A DNA stretch of 64,000 bases from Gremmenia infestans (Eukaryota > Ascomycota > Leotiomycetes > Helotiales > Hamatocanthoscyphaceae), in the NCBI GenBank assembly GCA_032629725.1, contig JAFEVB010000004.1, forward strand, positions 1,178,001-1,242,000. The letters run 5' to 3'. Position numbers and translations under genes: made by a program. Under the pieces are notes generated by a model. It made no database searches, was not told where the DNA came from, and worked only from the letters and a program-made list of their open reading frames with translations. Below, one piece after another: positions 22,400 to 35,515 of this stretch; the stretch's first letter is position 1, and the number at the start of each line of letters is the position of its first letter.

Positions 22400-23474
22400 T
22401 CCGACAAATTGAAGGTATTTCGAGTTGAAGAGTGGTCGCAAGAGCTGCCCAACCTCGTAGTCTAGAGCTTGTGGGACGACGGGTGACTTTAGAAGAAGCT
22501 GTTCGTTTTGGCAAGGGAGTGCAATCGGCGGAGTTTCGAGCTGGGTGGTGGTAATGAATGAGACGATGTTGCGTTTTCGTTGGCGAAGCGATCTGAGGTA
22601 TTATTAGGTGATTCTGTGAAAGCTCGTAGATATCGTGCGAAGAGGGGGTATTATTCTCAATTTGGCGTATTTGGCAGTAAAATGTTGGTTTGTATGTAAG
22701 TTAATGCAGAGTTGGCGTGCCTGCAGTTTGGAATGGTATGGCAGTGGAGTGGGGCGAGCACAAAAGGCTAGAACTAGTGTACGTTAGCGTCATTGTCGGT
22801 ATAAAATATTCTTCCCAAACCGCTTCGCCTCTTCTTTTCCTTCTTCAACAGCAAGACCTCCAACTCAAATCTGTGTCGGCTTGAACTCTACTACTCAGCT
22901 GGCACCTCCGATGAGAGGTCAAGATCAAAACACCACTTTAAAACCATCGTCCCGAGGGCCGCTGTTACAGCTGGCTTCCACGAAATGATGATGACCTTAT
23001 GATGGAAACATACAACCAAGCATCAATAGCTAAGGTACGCTGCCGAGGAGGAATTGATGTATGTAGCTTCTCCTCTTCTATATATTCATATGAGGAAAAC
23101 ACATACTCTGGTAATACGAATCAGCCATCGTGCTTGCACGTATCGGTTGATCTTGAGATATATCTTTTGGCAAAATGTCTGATGAAATTTCAGCGCGTCA
23201 GAACCTCTTCGACCTGTATTTATGCCGTTGCTGATACTCCATGTTGTAGTCACAGCATTATGAATTGATCAAAACTTCAACTCTTTGCCTCTGCAGGGAT
23301 TGATGCAATCCAGCAATGAATGTGTCACGTGGATACACGATTGAAAGACGCTGTGCTAGCCATCTCCATGAAACTTGTATCACCATCACTGGTTGACCGG
23401 CGGTTTCATTCCTTCATCTATCCGTTCATTCAGGGCTAGCTGTGTCTATGTGTATATCATTCTCTAGCACAATT
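22400..23474. other. Intergenic region
   Basis: It lies between the start of the eIF4E-like gene and the 3' end of the monooxygenase, both minus. It holds the eIF4E promoter. I found no coding frame or repeat with support. Confidence 0.45.
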
Positions 23475-24869
23475 TCAACGACGGTTCCATTCATCCTGAT
23501 CAAACTTGAATCCCAGCTCCTCCATGGATTTTGCAATACTTCCTGTTTCCACCCACTTTTTCCTCACATCTGCATATATCTCCCTGCACCAAAGTTGTTC
23601 TGGGCCCCAATATGTAGGCTCCTTTTTAAAGCCAGAAAGCTTTACCCAGTCATAGAACCCATTGATATATTCGGCATCTTGTGGGTACCCGAACACGTGA
23701 AAGTTCGTTCCCTCACCCGCCTCTTCTACCCGTTTCTTCTCCCACGTTTGCATTTTCTCCTGTGTAGGTAACTCGAGCCTGTTTGACCAGACTCCGGCAA
23801 TCGCTGCTGCTTGAACTTCGGCAATTGGGAATGGTATAACTTTCTGAGTCAATGCCAAGAAAGCAAGGGTTGGGTGCGCGATGTTGAATACATGCTCATA
23901 AAGTCCAACGGCTCGACGACCATTCGTAACTTTTGGATCAAGTGCCTGCAGAAACGGATAGGAGTAGAAGTATCCTGTGCAGTACACGATGGCATCGATA
24001 TTTTTCTCTATACGCCCATCTTCGAACCGAACCCCTCTTTCCTCCACCAAATATTCAGCGATGGGAGGCACTTCTTCCTTTGCTTGACCGAATTTCTGCG
24101 GTAATGGTGACCTGACAGAGCATAAAAGGGGCTTCTTGGAAACAAAATTGATTTGCGTTCCAATATCCAAGCCAGACGCTCCACTCCCCACTACTATGAC
24201 TTTCTTGTCCGTAAAACTTTCTGGAGAACGGTAGATTTTAGAATGTGTTATGAGATTAGGATACGCAGCATCGAAAGCCTCGATCCCGGTGACTGATGGA
24301 ATGAGAGGCACAGAGTAGTGACCATTGGAAACAACTACAGCGTCATATTCATCCGTCTTCGAAACCCCCGTGATCGTAGACTTGGTAATCACTTCCCAGC
24401 GACTCTCTTTCAGTGGCCGAACATCGTCAACCTGAGTGGAGAAAGAGATGATATCCCTAACATCCTGAGAATACTTCACGATATATTGTTGGACATCCTG
24501 TCGAGCTGGGAAGAGTAGAGATTCCGCGGGAAACGCCTGGTCAGAGAAACCCATCAACTGTTTGGGTATATTTGTATTCAAGTGCTCATACATGGGATTC
24601 GAGAAGATTGGCGCTTTTGATCCATCTGGCCATATCGGTTTCTCAAGTGGGACATTGGGGTTGGTTGAGGGAATCGGTACCTTCTCCCCTGAACTAGGAG
24701 TGTAATGCCAGATCCCGCCAACTTCAGACTGCTGCTCGAAGATGTCGATTGTGTCAAAATGCTCTTCTGCGCGGAGAAACTTTGCTGCTGCGAGTCCAGA
24801 TGGACCGGCACCGATTATAGCAACCCTTTTAACACTGAAAGGGCTTGTTGCCCTCAAGACTGAGCCCAT
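23475..24869 (-). CDS. FAD/NADPH flavin-dependent monooxygenase
   Basis: An intronless frame of 464 residues starts at ATG 24869 (MGSVLRATSPFSVKRVAII). The frame is open 97 codons further upstream, but that stretch is hydrophobic and unlike the family. The FAD-binding GAGPSG motif is near residue 18, followed by VGGIWHYTPSS. A VVVSNGHYSVP segment sits at the FMO signature position, the NADPH-binding GSGASG motif follows, and YCTGYFYSYPFL near the C-terminal third is typical of FMO/GS-OX-like enzymes. It probably oxygenates a sulfur or nitrogen nucleophile in the cytosol or ER; the substrate cannot be read from sequence. Confidence 0.9.
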   Translation of the reverse strand: MGSVLRATSPFSVKRVAIIGAGPSGLAAAKFLRAEEHFDTIDIFEQQSEVGGIWHYTPSSGEKVPIPSTNPNVPLEKPIWPDGSKAPIFSNPMYEHLNTNIPKQLMGFSDQAFPAESLLFPARQDVQQYIVKYSQDVRDIISFSTQVDDVRPLKESRWEVITKSTITGVSKTDEYDAVVVSNGHYSVPLIPSVTGIEAFDAAYPNLITHSKIYRSPESFTDKKVIVVGSGASGLDIGTQINFVSKKPLLCSVRSPLPQKFGQAKEEVPPIAEYLVEERGVRFEDGRIEKNIDAIVYCTGYFYSYPFLQALDPKVTNGRRAVGLYEHVFNIAHPTLAFLALTQKVIPFPIAEVQAAAIAGVWSNRLELPTQEKMQTWEKKRVEEAGEGTNFHVFGYPQDAEYINGFYDWVKLSGFKKEPTYWGPEQLWCREIYADVRKKWVETGSIAKSMEELGFKFDQDEWNRR

Positions 24870-25393
24870 CTCCTGAGGTGCAAAGAGTAGCGTAATATGC
24901 TGGTAGGAAGTAAAAGTGCAAATATCGCTAAAGGCAGAGCTTCTAGTTAACAGATTCCTTTGAATTATGGATGGAGAATTGATAACGAGAGGTAATCTGT
25001 ACGGTACGGAATTAATAAACAGGATGAACAGGAGAAGGCCTTGACTACGGAAGTGCCGGTAAGTAACAATACTAAATGAGTGAAGTGAGGTGATTATCCA
25101 AAAGCACGCCTGCAAAGGTGGGGCAATATGTGAAAGTTTTACAGTAGCACATTCTGCCACTCTTATCCATGCAATAGCGATTCACCGCCCTGTATTTCGG
25201 GCTTAGCGTCCCCTCCAGCCTCATACAGCCGTTCGCGTCATCCCTCCACGACAATAAAGACACCACGCGTTGAGGAATTTCGAATAAATAAGGATGAACA
25301 CATCTAGATCTACAAACAAGTTGAACAGAATACCCATCTTCAAATAGCTATGGTGTATCTTCGATCTGGAGGACAACCCTTCACCTTCTGACA
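24870..25393. promoter_or_regulatory. Divergent promoter region
   Basis: These 524 bases separate the starts of the monooxygenase (minus) and the telomere protein (plus) and must contain both promoters. No specific factor site is claimed. Confidence 0.5.
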
Positions 25394-28300
25394 ATGGAGC
25401 CCCCAATCAGGACCAACGTAGGATCAACAATAGAGAGCGCAGCCCACATTCCGATCGCCCAGCTGACTCCTCTTCTTGCGGCGCCAAGCTCAAGATCTAT
25501 CAAAGCAATTGTCACTTTGACGTGGCCCTACAGCTCTGCGACTGGATCAGTCGCCTTCCTACTGTCTGAACCAGATTTCCGGTTGCGGAGAACGAAAGGT
25601 CAGGTGAGGGTGCAATTTGCAGGCTCAAGCGCAAAGCAAATTACAGAATCTGGGATAGCTAGTGGTGATGAGGTAGTTTTGTGTCTGGAGGGTGCTGAAT
25701 TTATTCAAGATGAGAATAAAATGTCGACTCCCGGAAGGGGAGTGGAATTCGAGCTGAAGTTCACAGAGAGGCTACTTCTCCAGGTACGTTCTCTTAGACC
25801 ACATATTGAACTTTTGCTAACCTTTGGTATTTAGTTCCGACCAGAATCTTCTCGAGATGTTCAATTAGTCGACATAGACCACCCAGAACCAGAGTCAGCA
25901 GAGGACCCCGAAGTTATAATCCCACCAAAGACTTCCACTACAGCTCCGCCTGCTACAAACAGTCATACGAGTTCGATACCGGCAGATACGGACGAGAAAG
26001 ATAATGAATTTTCGTCACCAGCCTTTCTCAAGCGAGCGAGAACCTCTTATGGGTCTGTATTTGAAGGTTTTGACCCATTCGACGAAGCGGATGGCACAGT
26101 ACGTGGGAAGGGCAGAAAGAGGACCAGGTTGAGCGACGTGAAGCGATGGCAGTATAGTAGTCGATCTCCCACACCTGAACCGGAAGAATCTACGGAAGTG
26201 ACTCCAGTCCCATCTCCTACACCAGTAGTGCAATCGCGGCCTATGATGACAGACGAAGGATGTCAAACAATGGACATAGAGGCCGATGATGCTGCGGAGG
26301 CGTTGGCTGATTTCTCAAGACAGGCTGTGAATGTTGCCGGCATCTCTTACGCACGGGTAGATGAGCCCATCAATCCAGGTATTCAGGTTCAAGCGCCCGC
26401 CGTCCATGAGATGCCCCCGCCTATAATCCATACATCGTTCCCACAGGCAGAAGTTCAGTCGATTTCCGAACGAGTGGCGCCTATTTCTCCTCGACTTCGA
26501 CCCCAACCCTCAGAATCATTACCTCTGCTATCTCCATTGGTTTCAAAAAGCTTATTTGGGTTTTCGGGACCAGTCACGCCAGCTTCACGGCCAGGACATA
26601 ATAGAAACCCAAATGAACTACCTCCGGCCCCTATTGAGAATTCAATACCACCCACTGAAGTTCCAGAAGAAGACATTTACTCAGCTAGTCCAAAGCGCCG
26701 CGACGAGGCAGAGCCTACTGATTTCTCGAGCTTCACTAATCCTTTAACCGATGCAAACGGCTTCGTCCCGATTAACGTGGAAGAGAGGTTCGGATTTGGG
26801 GACCAGCATGGTCAATGGCAGGGAGACAATGCCACTTTAAGGCATACCCCGTCTCCGCCGAAGCAGCCAGACAGCCAAGAACATCTTGGTGATATCATCG
26901 AGGATGAACGTTTCTATGTAGAAGAGGGCCGAGATGCGCGCCAATTTCTCGATCACAATGTGCCCCATGATCAGGACCCGAACCACTCCCATTATCCCGA
27001 TCTTGACGAGCTGTCTGACCATCACCCTATAACTGTTTGGGGAGATCACTCTGTGGTTGCGTATCCAGACTTACCAGAACCTGAAAACGGAATGGGAGAT
27101 AAATATAGAACAAACACTCCACCTCCTCACTCCACGCCTATGTCACGGGTTGGTAGCCAGCAGTCACAAGCAATAGACTTGATAGAGAGTAGTGACGAAG
27201 GAGTGGAGCAGGAAAGCGAAGAGGTTGCTTTAGGGTATGCCTCTAACGTGGAAGAGTCTGATGGTTCGATGGCCAGCGAGGAAGAAGAAGAGCAGGAAGC
27301 CGGATATCTTCGTAGGCAGTATTTTCCGCAGAACGATGCCAGAGTTCCCCAAGAAAGTTACAAAGACGAAGAGAGCTACGATGAAGACGAGTTCGAGGCA
27401 GATGAGAATGATGGCTATATATATGCGCCTGGAGCAAATGGAGACCCCGGAGACTACTATGAAGATGAGGAGAGCGAGATGGAGGGCGAAAGCTATGATG
27501 ACGATGTGGAAAATGAGCCTCCGCAGAGACCTTCTGTTTCGCAAGCACCCGTATTCATAGACTTGCTCTCTTCAGATGACGAAGATGTCGGTGCAATGCC
27601 TGCACCTCAGCCTCGCGTCCCTATACTGCAACAGGCGGCGCCTGAACCTGACTCGGACGAGGACATACAGGATAATATAGACGACACCCGACGTGCCGAA
27701 GAATTAGATTTGGGATCAAATAGGCATGAGCGTCAAGGATCATATCATACTAGCGACGAGGAAAGCGATTTCGGAGACGAAGTAAAGGCCCATCAGGAAA
27801 CTCGAGACGTTAGAGAAGAACTCGAATCCGAGGGCGATGAAAGAAGCCACAATTCAGAGTTCGAGTCCAAGGCTGCACTTGGTGAAGAAAAGGAGAATGT
27901 GATTTTGCAGTTAGACGAAGAGCCAACTACGATGGATGAAGACATTCCTGATGATAATTTCTCGGAACTCCACAAAAGACAATCATCAACAGCCCCAATA
28001 TCACCCATTCTACACTCAAGAGGGTTTGGTTTGGACGGCTCGAATGACGAAAATGTCGCAGAAGAGTCAGCTATTTCGGCTTCCAGAAGAGGCCAAGATT
28101 CTATGGAGCCAGAGACTCTACGGACTACGAACAGTGCTCAACTCCCAACTCCTGATGATACGCAAAGGTCCGAGAAAGTCTTCTCTGCCGAGACATCATT
28201 CGCGACTTCTCAAGAAGTGCATGCAACAGCGGCTGAATCCCAAAATACGTCAATTACAGCATCCAGTGACATCACAGAAAGTAACATCGAGGTCAGAATC

Positions 28301-29623
28301 GAGATCTCTGAAACGATCATAGAAAACCGCGACATTGATCAGACTGCACCTGCTGCAACCATTGAAGATGTGGCCCGTAGTGAAGAGGCCGTGATAGAAG
28401 ATCAGGAAGTCATAGTTGAGGAGACTACCAGAGAGAATCTAGTGGTGGAAAGCGAGGACGCGGTAGAAGACACACCAATGGAAGCAACTTCCGAAAAAAG
28501 GACAACCACGAAGAAATTCACAAATGAATTTACAGAGGAAGCTACGGTCACCCATGAAATAATACAGGAGGTACTCGAACCCCAGCAATTCGTGCAAGAA
28601 TCTGCTCTTCCAAGTCCAAGAAGGAGCTCCAGGCTAGTCAAATCTACAATTCTAGAACCCAAAGAAAACGTCCGACCTTCAACGCCTGTTAAATCTGCGA
28701 TTGGTAGCACACAAAATAGTGCTCAGTCAGACCGCTCTGTTCCTTTAATGGTCATCGATGATAAGCTTTCTTCCCCACAAGGACATGATGCAAGCGTAGA
28801 ATTAGCACTTGCGTCCCACGATTCTCCTATCAAGAAGTACGATCTTCGGAGAAGTTCTGTGGCTAGCATCGAGTTGCCATCAAAGCACCACAATCTTCGA
28901 GGGACTTCTGTAGCCAGCATCGATTTACCGTCAAAGCAGCACAATCTTCGCAGCGCGCCTGCTGTCGAGGATGTTCCACAGCCTACTCACAATTTACGAA
29001 ACGCCGCAAATGAAAACGAAACCCCGCCGAAATACGATCTCCGAAAGCATCCCGAGACGGACACTCCGACTAAGGGTCATGATTTGCGAAAGGTGCCTGT
29101 TGCGGACTTGAAATTGAAGCTCTCTAGAGCCCTGCGAACTGAGCTGAGCGAGTTTACAGCATTGAAGGTGCTGCGCTATCACATCAACTTAAAACTAGAT
29201 GTCCTAGCCGTTGCAACCACCCCATCAACCGAACCCCAGCGCGGAAAAGGAACTTCACGGCAATTCCTCACTACTTTCAACATTACCGACGTGTCGATCG
29301 CCCCAAGTGCCGTTACCGAGATCCAAGTCTTCCGCCCCTACAAAGACGCTTTACCCATCATCCAAGCCGGAGACGGGGTCTTACTTCGCAACTTTCAAGT
29401 CATATCTGTGAAGAACAAAGGCTTCGCGCTCCGCTCAGACGACGCGAGTAGCTGGGCCGTTTTCAAAGACGAAGAAGAACCGGAAATTCGTGGACCGCCA
29501 GTGGAGTTAGGGGCCGGGGAGAAGAAGCACATTGTGCTTTTGAAGAAGTGGTATGGGGATTTGGATGCGACAATGATGTCGAAGCTGAATAGGGCAAATG
29601 CAGAAAAAGCTAATGCTGCGTGA
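25394..29623 (+). CDS. Telomeric single-stranded-DNA-binding protein (POT1/Cdc13-type OB domain)
   Basis: Two exons, 25394-25783 and 25835-29623 (51-bp intron, branch GCTAAC), give 1392 residues. Residues 1 to about 145 look like a small beta-rich OB-type module. The middle is long, acidic and disordered. The C-terminus (about 1218-1380) has the Telo_bind pattern: LKLKLSRALRTELSEFTALK, FLTTFNITDVS, EIQVFRPYKDALPIIQAGD, GVLLRNFQVIS and SSWAVFKDEE. Two hydrophobic-acidic motifs, AIDLIESSDE (near 576) and VFIDLLSSDDED (near 702), fit SUMO-interaction motifs. Between about 1001 and 1085 there are six YDLR/HNLR/HDLR motifs. By family it should bind the G-rich telomere overhang and recruit capping or telomerase partners. 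The exact orthology (Cdc13, Pot1 or Tpz1-like) I leave open. Confidence 0.85.
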
Positions 29624-31129
29624 AAGCATTGGGATGGTGTTTGTTTCAGCGATCAATTTATGAGGCTAGGAAAATGATTTGAAGGGATATGGCGTACGGC
29701 AATGGAGATGCGACCATGGTGTAAAATTAGACACAATATTAAGCAGATATAACACTTGGTCTGATTTACTTTCGCCAAATCTTCCTTCTTCTGTTAAATT
29801 CGCATGTTCCCGTAAATCTGAGCCTTGGATTATCCCTGGGTAAATCGCCTTGTCCCCACCACGAGGGCATACTTACATATCGGCCTTTCTTTGCGTCAGC
29901 AAGTAATCGGTGTTATAAAAGCATCGTCTAAGATACCAACTAGAATCCCGCGTTCTGCCATGGCTAACGGTACTCTTGCATTGACTTTACGACTTTACCT
30001 TTGGTTCGTTATGAATGCTTCACCAACTGATCAAGAATCGAGGGTAATATTCTGGCGATAGGAGTATACAAGGAGGGGAGCAAGACAGGTGAAAGCTTCT
30101 CCGTGTTATTCGTTCTCAATTGTGGGTGATTTTTGGATTGGGATTTAACCTATTTAGTTGTATAGTATAAGTATATCATTGTAAGTTTGCGGATCGTATA
30201 GAGTATGGTAGCCTTGCTGGATTCGATTATCCCGGAACTTGTCGTACTGCTTTTCGGTCCGAGTGTTGGGGGGGTGAAGTTGTTTCTAGCTTTATGTGAA
30301 TGAGATAGTAAGAGAGAGAGCTCCAGAATTCCGCGAGCAAGAACGGGAATCAAGTCGAGACGATTGTAGTTACTGGATCGGTGGATGTAATGATTACAGG
30401 TCAAACATTTATATGTGTGTCTTATGGAGAATGGCTTCAGGTGTACTTCCTCTGTTTTATTTTCTCCAAAAAGGTGCTAAGGCTTCGTTGAACTGAAGAG
30501 GTGATCAAAGCCTTGCCCTGCTAGAAAATTCGGTGAATATGACCGAGACTCTAAGCAAACTTGAGTGAATCCATCGAGTACAACGACCCCCAGGATAGTC
30601 ATTTCCCATTCTCCTTTGCATGAATCATCAGCACGGTCTTTAGGTATAATAGTCGGACTTCCTTCTTCGCTGTCCCTTCTTCGCTCTCTTACTCCAGGAA
30701 TATTTCTTGTCGAGGTTTCTTCAATATTCCGTCCCTCGCCCAAACATCAACTACGAGACGGAGTAGGATGATCTTCAACGCATCATGAATGATAGTACCA
30801 GCACATCTTCTCATAGCAGACATAATTATTCAAGAGACATACCTTCAATCTCAGCATTGACGGCAAGGGTGAAGGTGAAGGTGAGGAAAGGGGGGTTGCC
30901 AAGAAGTACGGCGGACGATAGCACCAGTTCGCGGCGAGGCTCATCATATTATAATCGAAACAGTAAGTCCACCATCCAAACCATTTCTTTGCAGGGAAAC
31001 ACTTGACCAATGTCTTCCCCATTCGCTATTTCGCGAAGCCTCGCCTTTTGGATCTGACTATTTTCCATCGGTTTCCTTACTTTTGACTTATAACTCGACC
31101 ATGGACGCAAAAGCTCATGATATACCCAG
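29624..31129. other. Intergenic region upstream of the Hda2/3-type gene
   Basis: This tandem spacer between two plus genes contains short frames (for example 30785-31006, Ser-rich) with no domain or splice support. An upstream ATG at 31101 is out of frame with the next gene and would end after about 17 codons, so it could act as a short upstream ORF. Confidence 0.4.
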
Positions 31130-34100
31130 ATGGAACCAGAACTCGAACGCGTAGGAAAGCAACCACGGACTAGACCAAAAAGCCGGCCACCTCTGGCAGA
31201 ATCATCGCCGCTGCGTATAAGCTCCTCCAGCTCCCATAACGCAAGCGTACGATCGCCCAAGAAAAGTGAAGCTTCGAAGGAAGAATATCCGATCAAGGAT
31301 ATCACGGCCGAGGAAATAAGGTCCGGCGGAAAGCTCTGGTACGAAATAGACTGGGAGGGTCCATACGACAGAACTTGGGTATGATGCAGAATCCCCTGCG
31401 AGACAAAGCAACCCGCTAACCCACTCTTCCAGGAGCCTGCAAATAACGTCAACGAAGCCGCCATCCGGGATTGGCAAAGGAAGAAGAGAAAGGCGCGCAA
31501 GCAGGAAGACGAGAGGAAGCGCGAACGCGATAGCACAAGTGGACCCTCAACACACAATCCGGACAGCAGCCAGCCCATACGTACAGCAAAACGAAAAAGA
31601 ATATCGGGGGCACGCGTTGGCGACTCTACAAAGAAGAAGCCTAGACGGGCAGGCACAGCGGAGACTGCTAGATTCCAGTCAGTGTCTCAGGAAGAAGCTC
31701 TTTTCGTACCTCCATACAGAGCTCCCAGCGAAATAAAGGACAGCTACGAGGAGGAGTTATCCAGCGGCGGCATCCCCAGAATCACGCCCCAAGTTATTCT
31801 CAGACCGCCCGAAGACTTTAACCCTGACGAGTACCAGAAGGTTGCCTCCTCGCAGCCCTCACAGCAATCGTACCCTGATCAGTCGATTGGTCATTCAGCA
31901 ACTACATCGTCACAGTCTCAAGAACAGCCACAGCATAAGCCTCAGAAACACCAATATATTTGGGACGAGGAGATTGAAGTCGCCGATTCTCAAGAGCCAC
32001 AAGGATCTTCTTCCTACAAGCCTCCAGAAACACAAGTTTCAGGAACAAGGCCGGAAACCGCATCAGAATCTGATACAACATTTAGGAGCACGTTGCTGAC
32101 TTTTTCCCGTGACGAGACTGGTCTTTCTAGTTCTGAAAGACAAGTTGCTGAATCGTCATACATACTCAGTACTAGTAATCTTGTTGATTCCCAGCCTATC
32201 TCTGAAGAACGAAGCACAGGAGACACTGCTACTGAGACTCGTGAAGATACTACACAAGAGCATTCTTCGGAGAGTTATCTTGCAGTCAACAGCTCGTCCA
32301 GCAACGCGTTAGGGGATTCTGCACCACAGAGTGTTTCCAGCACCCATCTAGAACTTTCTGCTCCACAGGAAGTTGAAACATCTTCGGGAGAGCCTATAGA
32401 CTCTTCAGCTGTTGCAGGCGGACCCGTGTCGGAAGAAACCAGTCGTATTACAACTCAGGTGGAAACACCTCCAAATAGACAGCCAGACTACCCCGATATT
32501 CCGAGTAGTTTTCCTTTTTTGACCCAACTTCCATTTCTTGAGAGCTACGACAACGTAGTGGGAAACGAGGCTGTCACGTCAGTCGAAGCGAGGTAAGTCA
32601 TCGTTCGATAAATCTACTTTGCAAAAATAGCCCAATTTTCCCCTATCTTTCTTGGTGCCTGAGTACTCATGTTTCGTCATAGGCGTACGGGATACCAAAG
32701 CGGCGCGAAAACCCCTACTAGGCCTAGCCCACTACTATCATTCGTCGGAGCAACTCAGTCACAACAGTTACCAGCAGAATCTCCACAACAAGGGTCACAT
32801 CCACAGACACAAGAATCAATTTCTAGCCTTGAGCAAGCATCGCAAGTGGTATCTGCACAGCTTGCTGGGGAGGATTCATTAGCGAGCCAGATTGGTTCCG
32901 CATTAGGGAACGCTCAAGCAGGCTTCTCAGAATTACAAGATACTCCTTCCCTTGAAAGGCCGGCATCGAAAGAAGACCTGCAAACTCAGACTCCCGCACT
33001 ACAGAATCATACCGCAGCTGCGAGGCCAAGTCAATTTGAGAGTAATCTAAGTGATCCGCAGGGAACTGTCATAGCCAGCATTGAGCAAGTCCTACGATCT
33101 CCTCAGACGCCACTCAGACGTTCGCCATTTCCCGACTCTGATATGGACGCCCACTCGACCCTCGGTCAAGCGATGGATACGAAAAAGTTGATGAGGGAGA
33201 TGAGGGAGGCCAGGGAAAGGGCTAGTGCAAAGAGACTTGCGGAATCAACCTCTAGAGAAGCCTCGACAGTCCCTCCATCTCCTTTAGTAGCAGAACCCAG
33301 TCATATGTTACCTCTGCGCGAAAATGTTACCGAACCTACCGTTCCTTCACCTATTGTAGAGCCGACTTCCTCACCCAAAGTCTTTGCTGACGACGACGAG
33401 TCGGACGGTAGGGCTCTTCGGATTCTGCCACTGAAAGCCAACATATACGTCGTGCCATTGCCTCTTCAATCGCAAGCTAGGGATATCTATGTACAGACCG
33501 TCAGAAACAACAAGCAACAGCGACTTGACTTTCTTCCTGATGGCATATCAGACCTCAACTTGATCAAAGAGATTGACCTCATGATGGATGAATTGAGAGC
33601 GCTTTGTAGTCACCCAGACCTAATGACCGAGGATGATTTCTCTATACAGAGAGAGGAGTCCGAGGAGAATCAAGCGAAACATGCGGAGACAATAAGTACG
33701 AAATGTATCTTTATCGCAGAGTTCATCGATACTATTCGTCCTTCCAACCAGCACATTGAAATCTTAGCCCAGCCGGGAAGAATACAGGAGATTCTTAGAT
33801 GTATTCTCCGATATCATGGATTTGAGAGTGGACCCGATGGTCCAAATCTTTTCCGCGATGCTTCTGGAGGGCTGTTGACGATAGCTCTACGCTCAACAAC
33901 AGAGAAATATATCTCTGCCCAGCCAACCTCTGCAGTCATTGCTTTCGATTCGCCTTTAATATCTAGAGCTTATGCAAAATCTACAGGTGCATTGATCTCC
34001 CTGGTGGTGTTAGACTCAATTGAACACATCGAATTGTGCGTTGAAGGTATCGCAAATCCAGTCGAGAGAAAGCAAACAATTGTCGACTACATATCACAAT

Positions 34101-35515
34101 TGCAGGAAGAAATTGGCAAGCTGGACTCGGATCATCCCCCACCCCCAGAAGCTGCAAAATTAAGTGCTGAATTTGTAATGAATATGGCACAGAACTCTTG
34201 GCCAATACCGCCTATGCCTGAAATTACGGGACTTGAGTTTAGAACTCCTTCTCAATCACAATCGAGAAGCGAGGTCATGTCTGGGTCTGCGACCCAATCT
34301 TATGACATGCAAACACAAGCTCACCAGTCGAGCGGCAAGCGACAATATGTAAGTGCCTTGTAATTTTGATGTAGACTTACACTAATAATTTAGGGCTTGG
34401 ATGATGTAGTAGGGTCTGGATCACCGAAGCGGCAGAAGCTCTCACCAGACCCCAGCACGCTTGCTGAGCAAGCCCCTTACAAGGAACATATCGGTGAAAC
34501 TCTCCCGCAATCATTGTCAGACAAGCAGGGCTCTGCAGTCGCCGAGCCAGCGCAAACAACCTCAAAAATCATCGCTCTTGACGATGCGCAAGGATTTCAA
34601 GTCTCATCACTTCTAGAACGAATCAAAGAAGTTGAAGATCGACTGCAACGCAAAGATGCTTCAGAAGCCGAGCTTCGTGAGCGCAATGAGAGGCTGGAAG
34701 CGCGGTGCAAAGACCTCAAAGCAGGCTTGAAAGAGATAGAGCCAAAGTACCGAGAAGCACTCAATGAACGCGGCGAATTCGAGTATGAGGTCAATCAAGT
34801 CCTTCAACGAGATAGTATCCTTCGAAAGAAATACGATAGCGTAGTTGCAGAACTCACTAAAGCCCGAGAACAAAAAGCAGCCGACGATGCAGAATTAGCA
34901 GCTGCCAGAAGCCGCCTTCTTTCATCCGCTATCCCTGAAGTCGCCGAGATGGCACAGGTGGCAGAAGCAGTCCGGGTCATCCAAAGCGAGAACGAACGGC
35001 TAGCACGCCGCTTCGAGAGCAGTAAAAAGGACGCTGAATTCGCTCGTGAGCAATATCAGCAGGCCTCATCCGCGGCTGGCGAATCTGCGCGTGAACTTGC
35101 TGCGCTGAAAGAAGAGACAGCTGCGCTCAGAGACAAAGCACATGAGAATACCGTCCGAGTCCACGAAATCTACCATTCCAGCGAAGTGCAGCAACACCTC
35201 GACAAGATCAAAGAATTGAAGACGGAGAAAGAGGCGCTGGAATTAGATCTCGAAAAGAAGATTGATGAGGTCAAGATGCTTATGAGTGGCCGCAGAGGTA
35301 CGCGAGGTAATAGTGTTCCACGCAGTCCGCGCATGGGCAGTGCGAGTGTCATGAGTCCGGGTCCACAGAGAGCTATCGGTAGGGTCATTGCGAGCGGCAA
35401 TCGAAGTCGGGGAACTAGTCCTGCGCCGGGGGAGGTGCAGGTCAGAGGGGTCTTGCCTTCGGAGGCGCTGTTTCAGGGGCCGCAGAGTCGGTGGGGGACT
35501 CATTTGCAGGGCTGA
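31130..35515 (+). CDS. Chromodomain-containing Hda2/Hda3-type histone deacetylase complex subunit
   Basis: Exons 31130-31378, 31433-32592, 32683-34348 and 34394-35515 give 1398 residues with agreeing phases. The first intron splits a chromodomain-like segment at residues 51-102: YPIKDITAEEI, LWYEIDWEGPYDRTW joined to EPANNVNEAAIRDWQRKK. A long Ser/Gln/Thr-rich linker follows. Residues about 722-960 match the class II HDAC complex subunit 2/3 fold (IYVVPLPLQSQARDIYVQTV, IDLMMDELRALCSHPDLM, EFIDTIRPSNQHIEILAQPG). The last exon is a coiled coil (about 1094-1310). Known relatives bridge methylated H3K9 and HDA1-type deacetylases (Neurospora CDP-2/HCHC is the nearest concept). Nuclear heterochromatin silencing is inferred. 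Confidence 0.85.
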
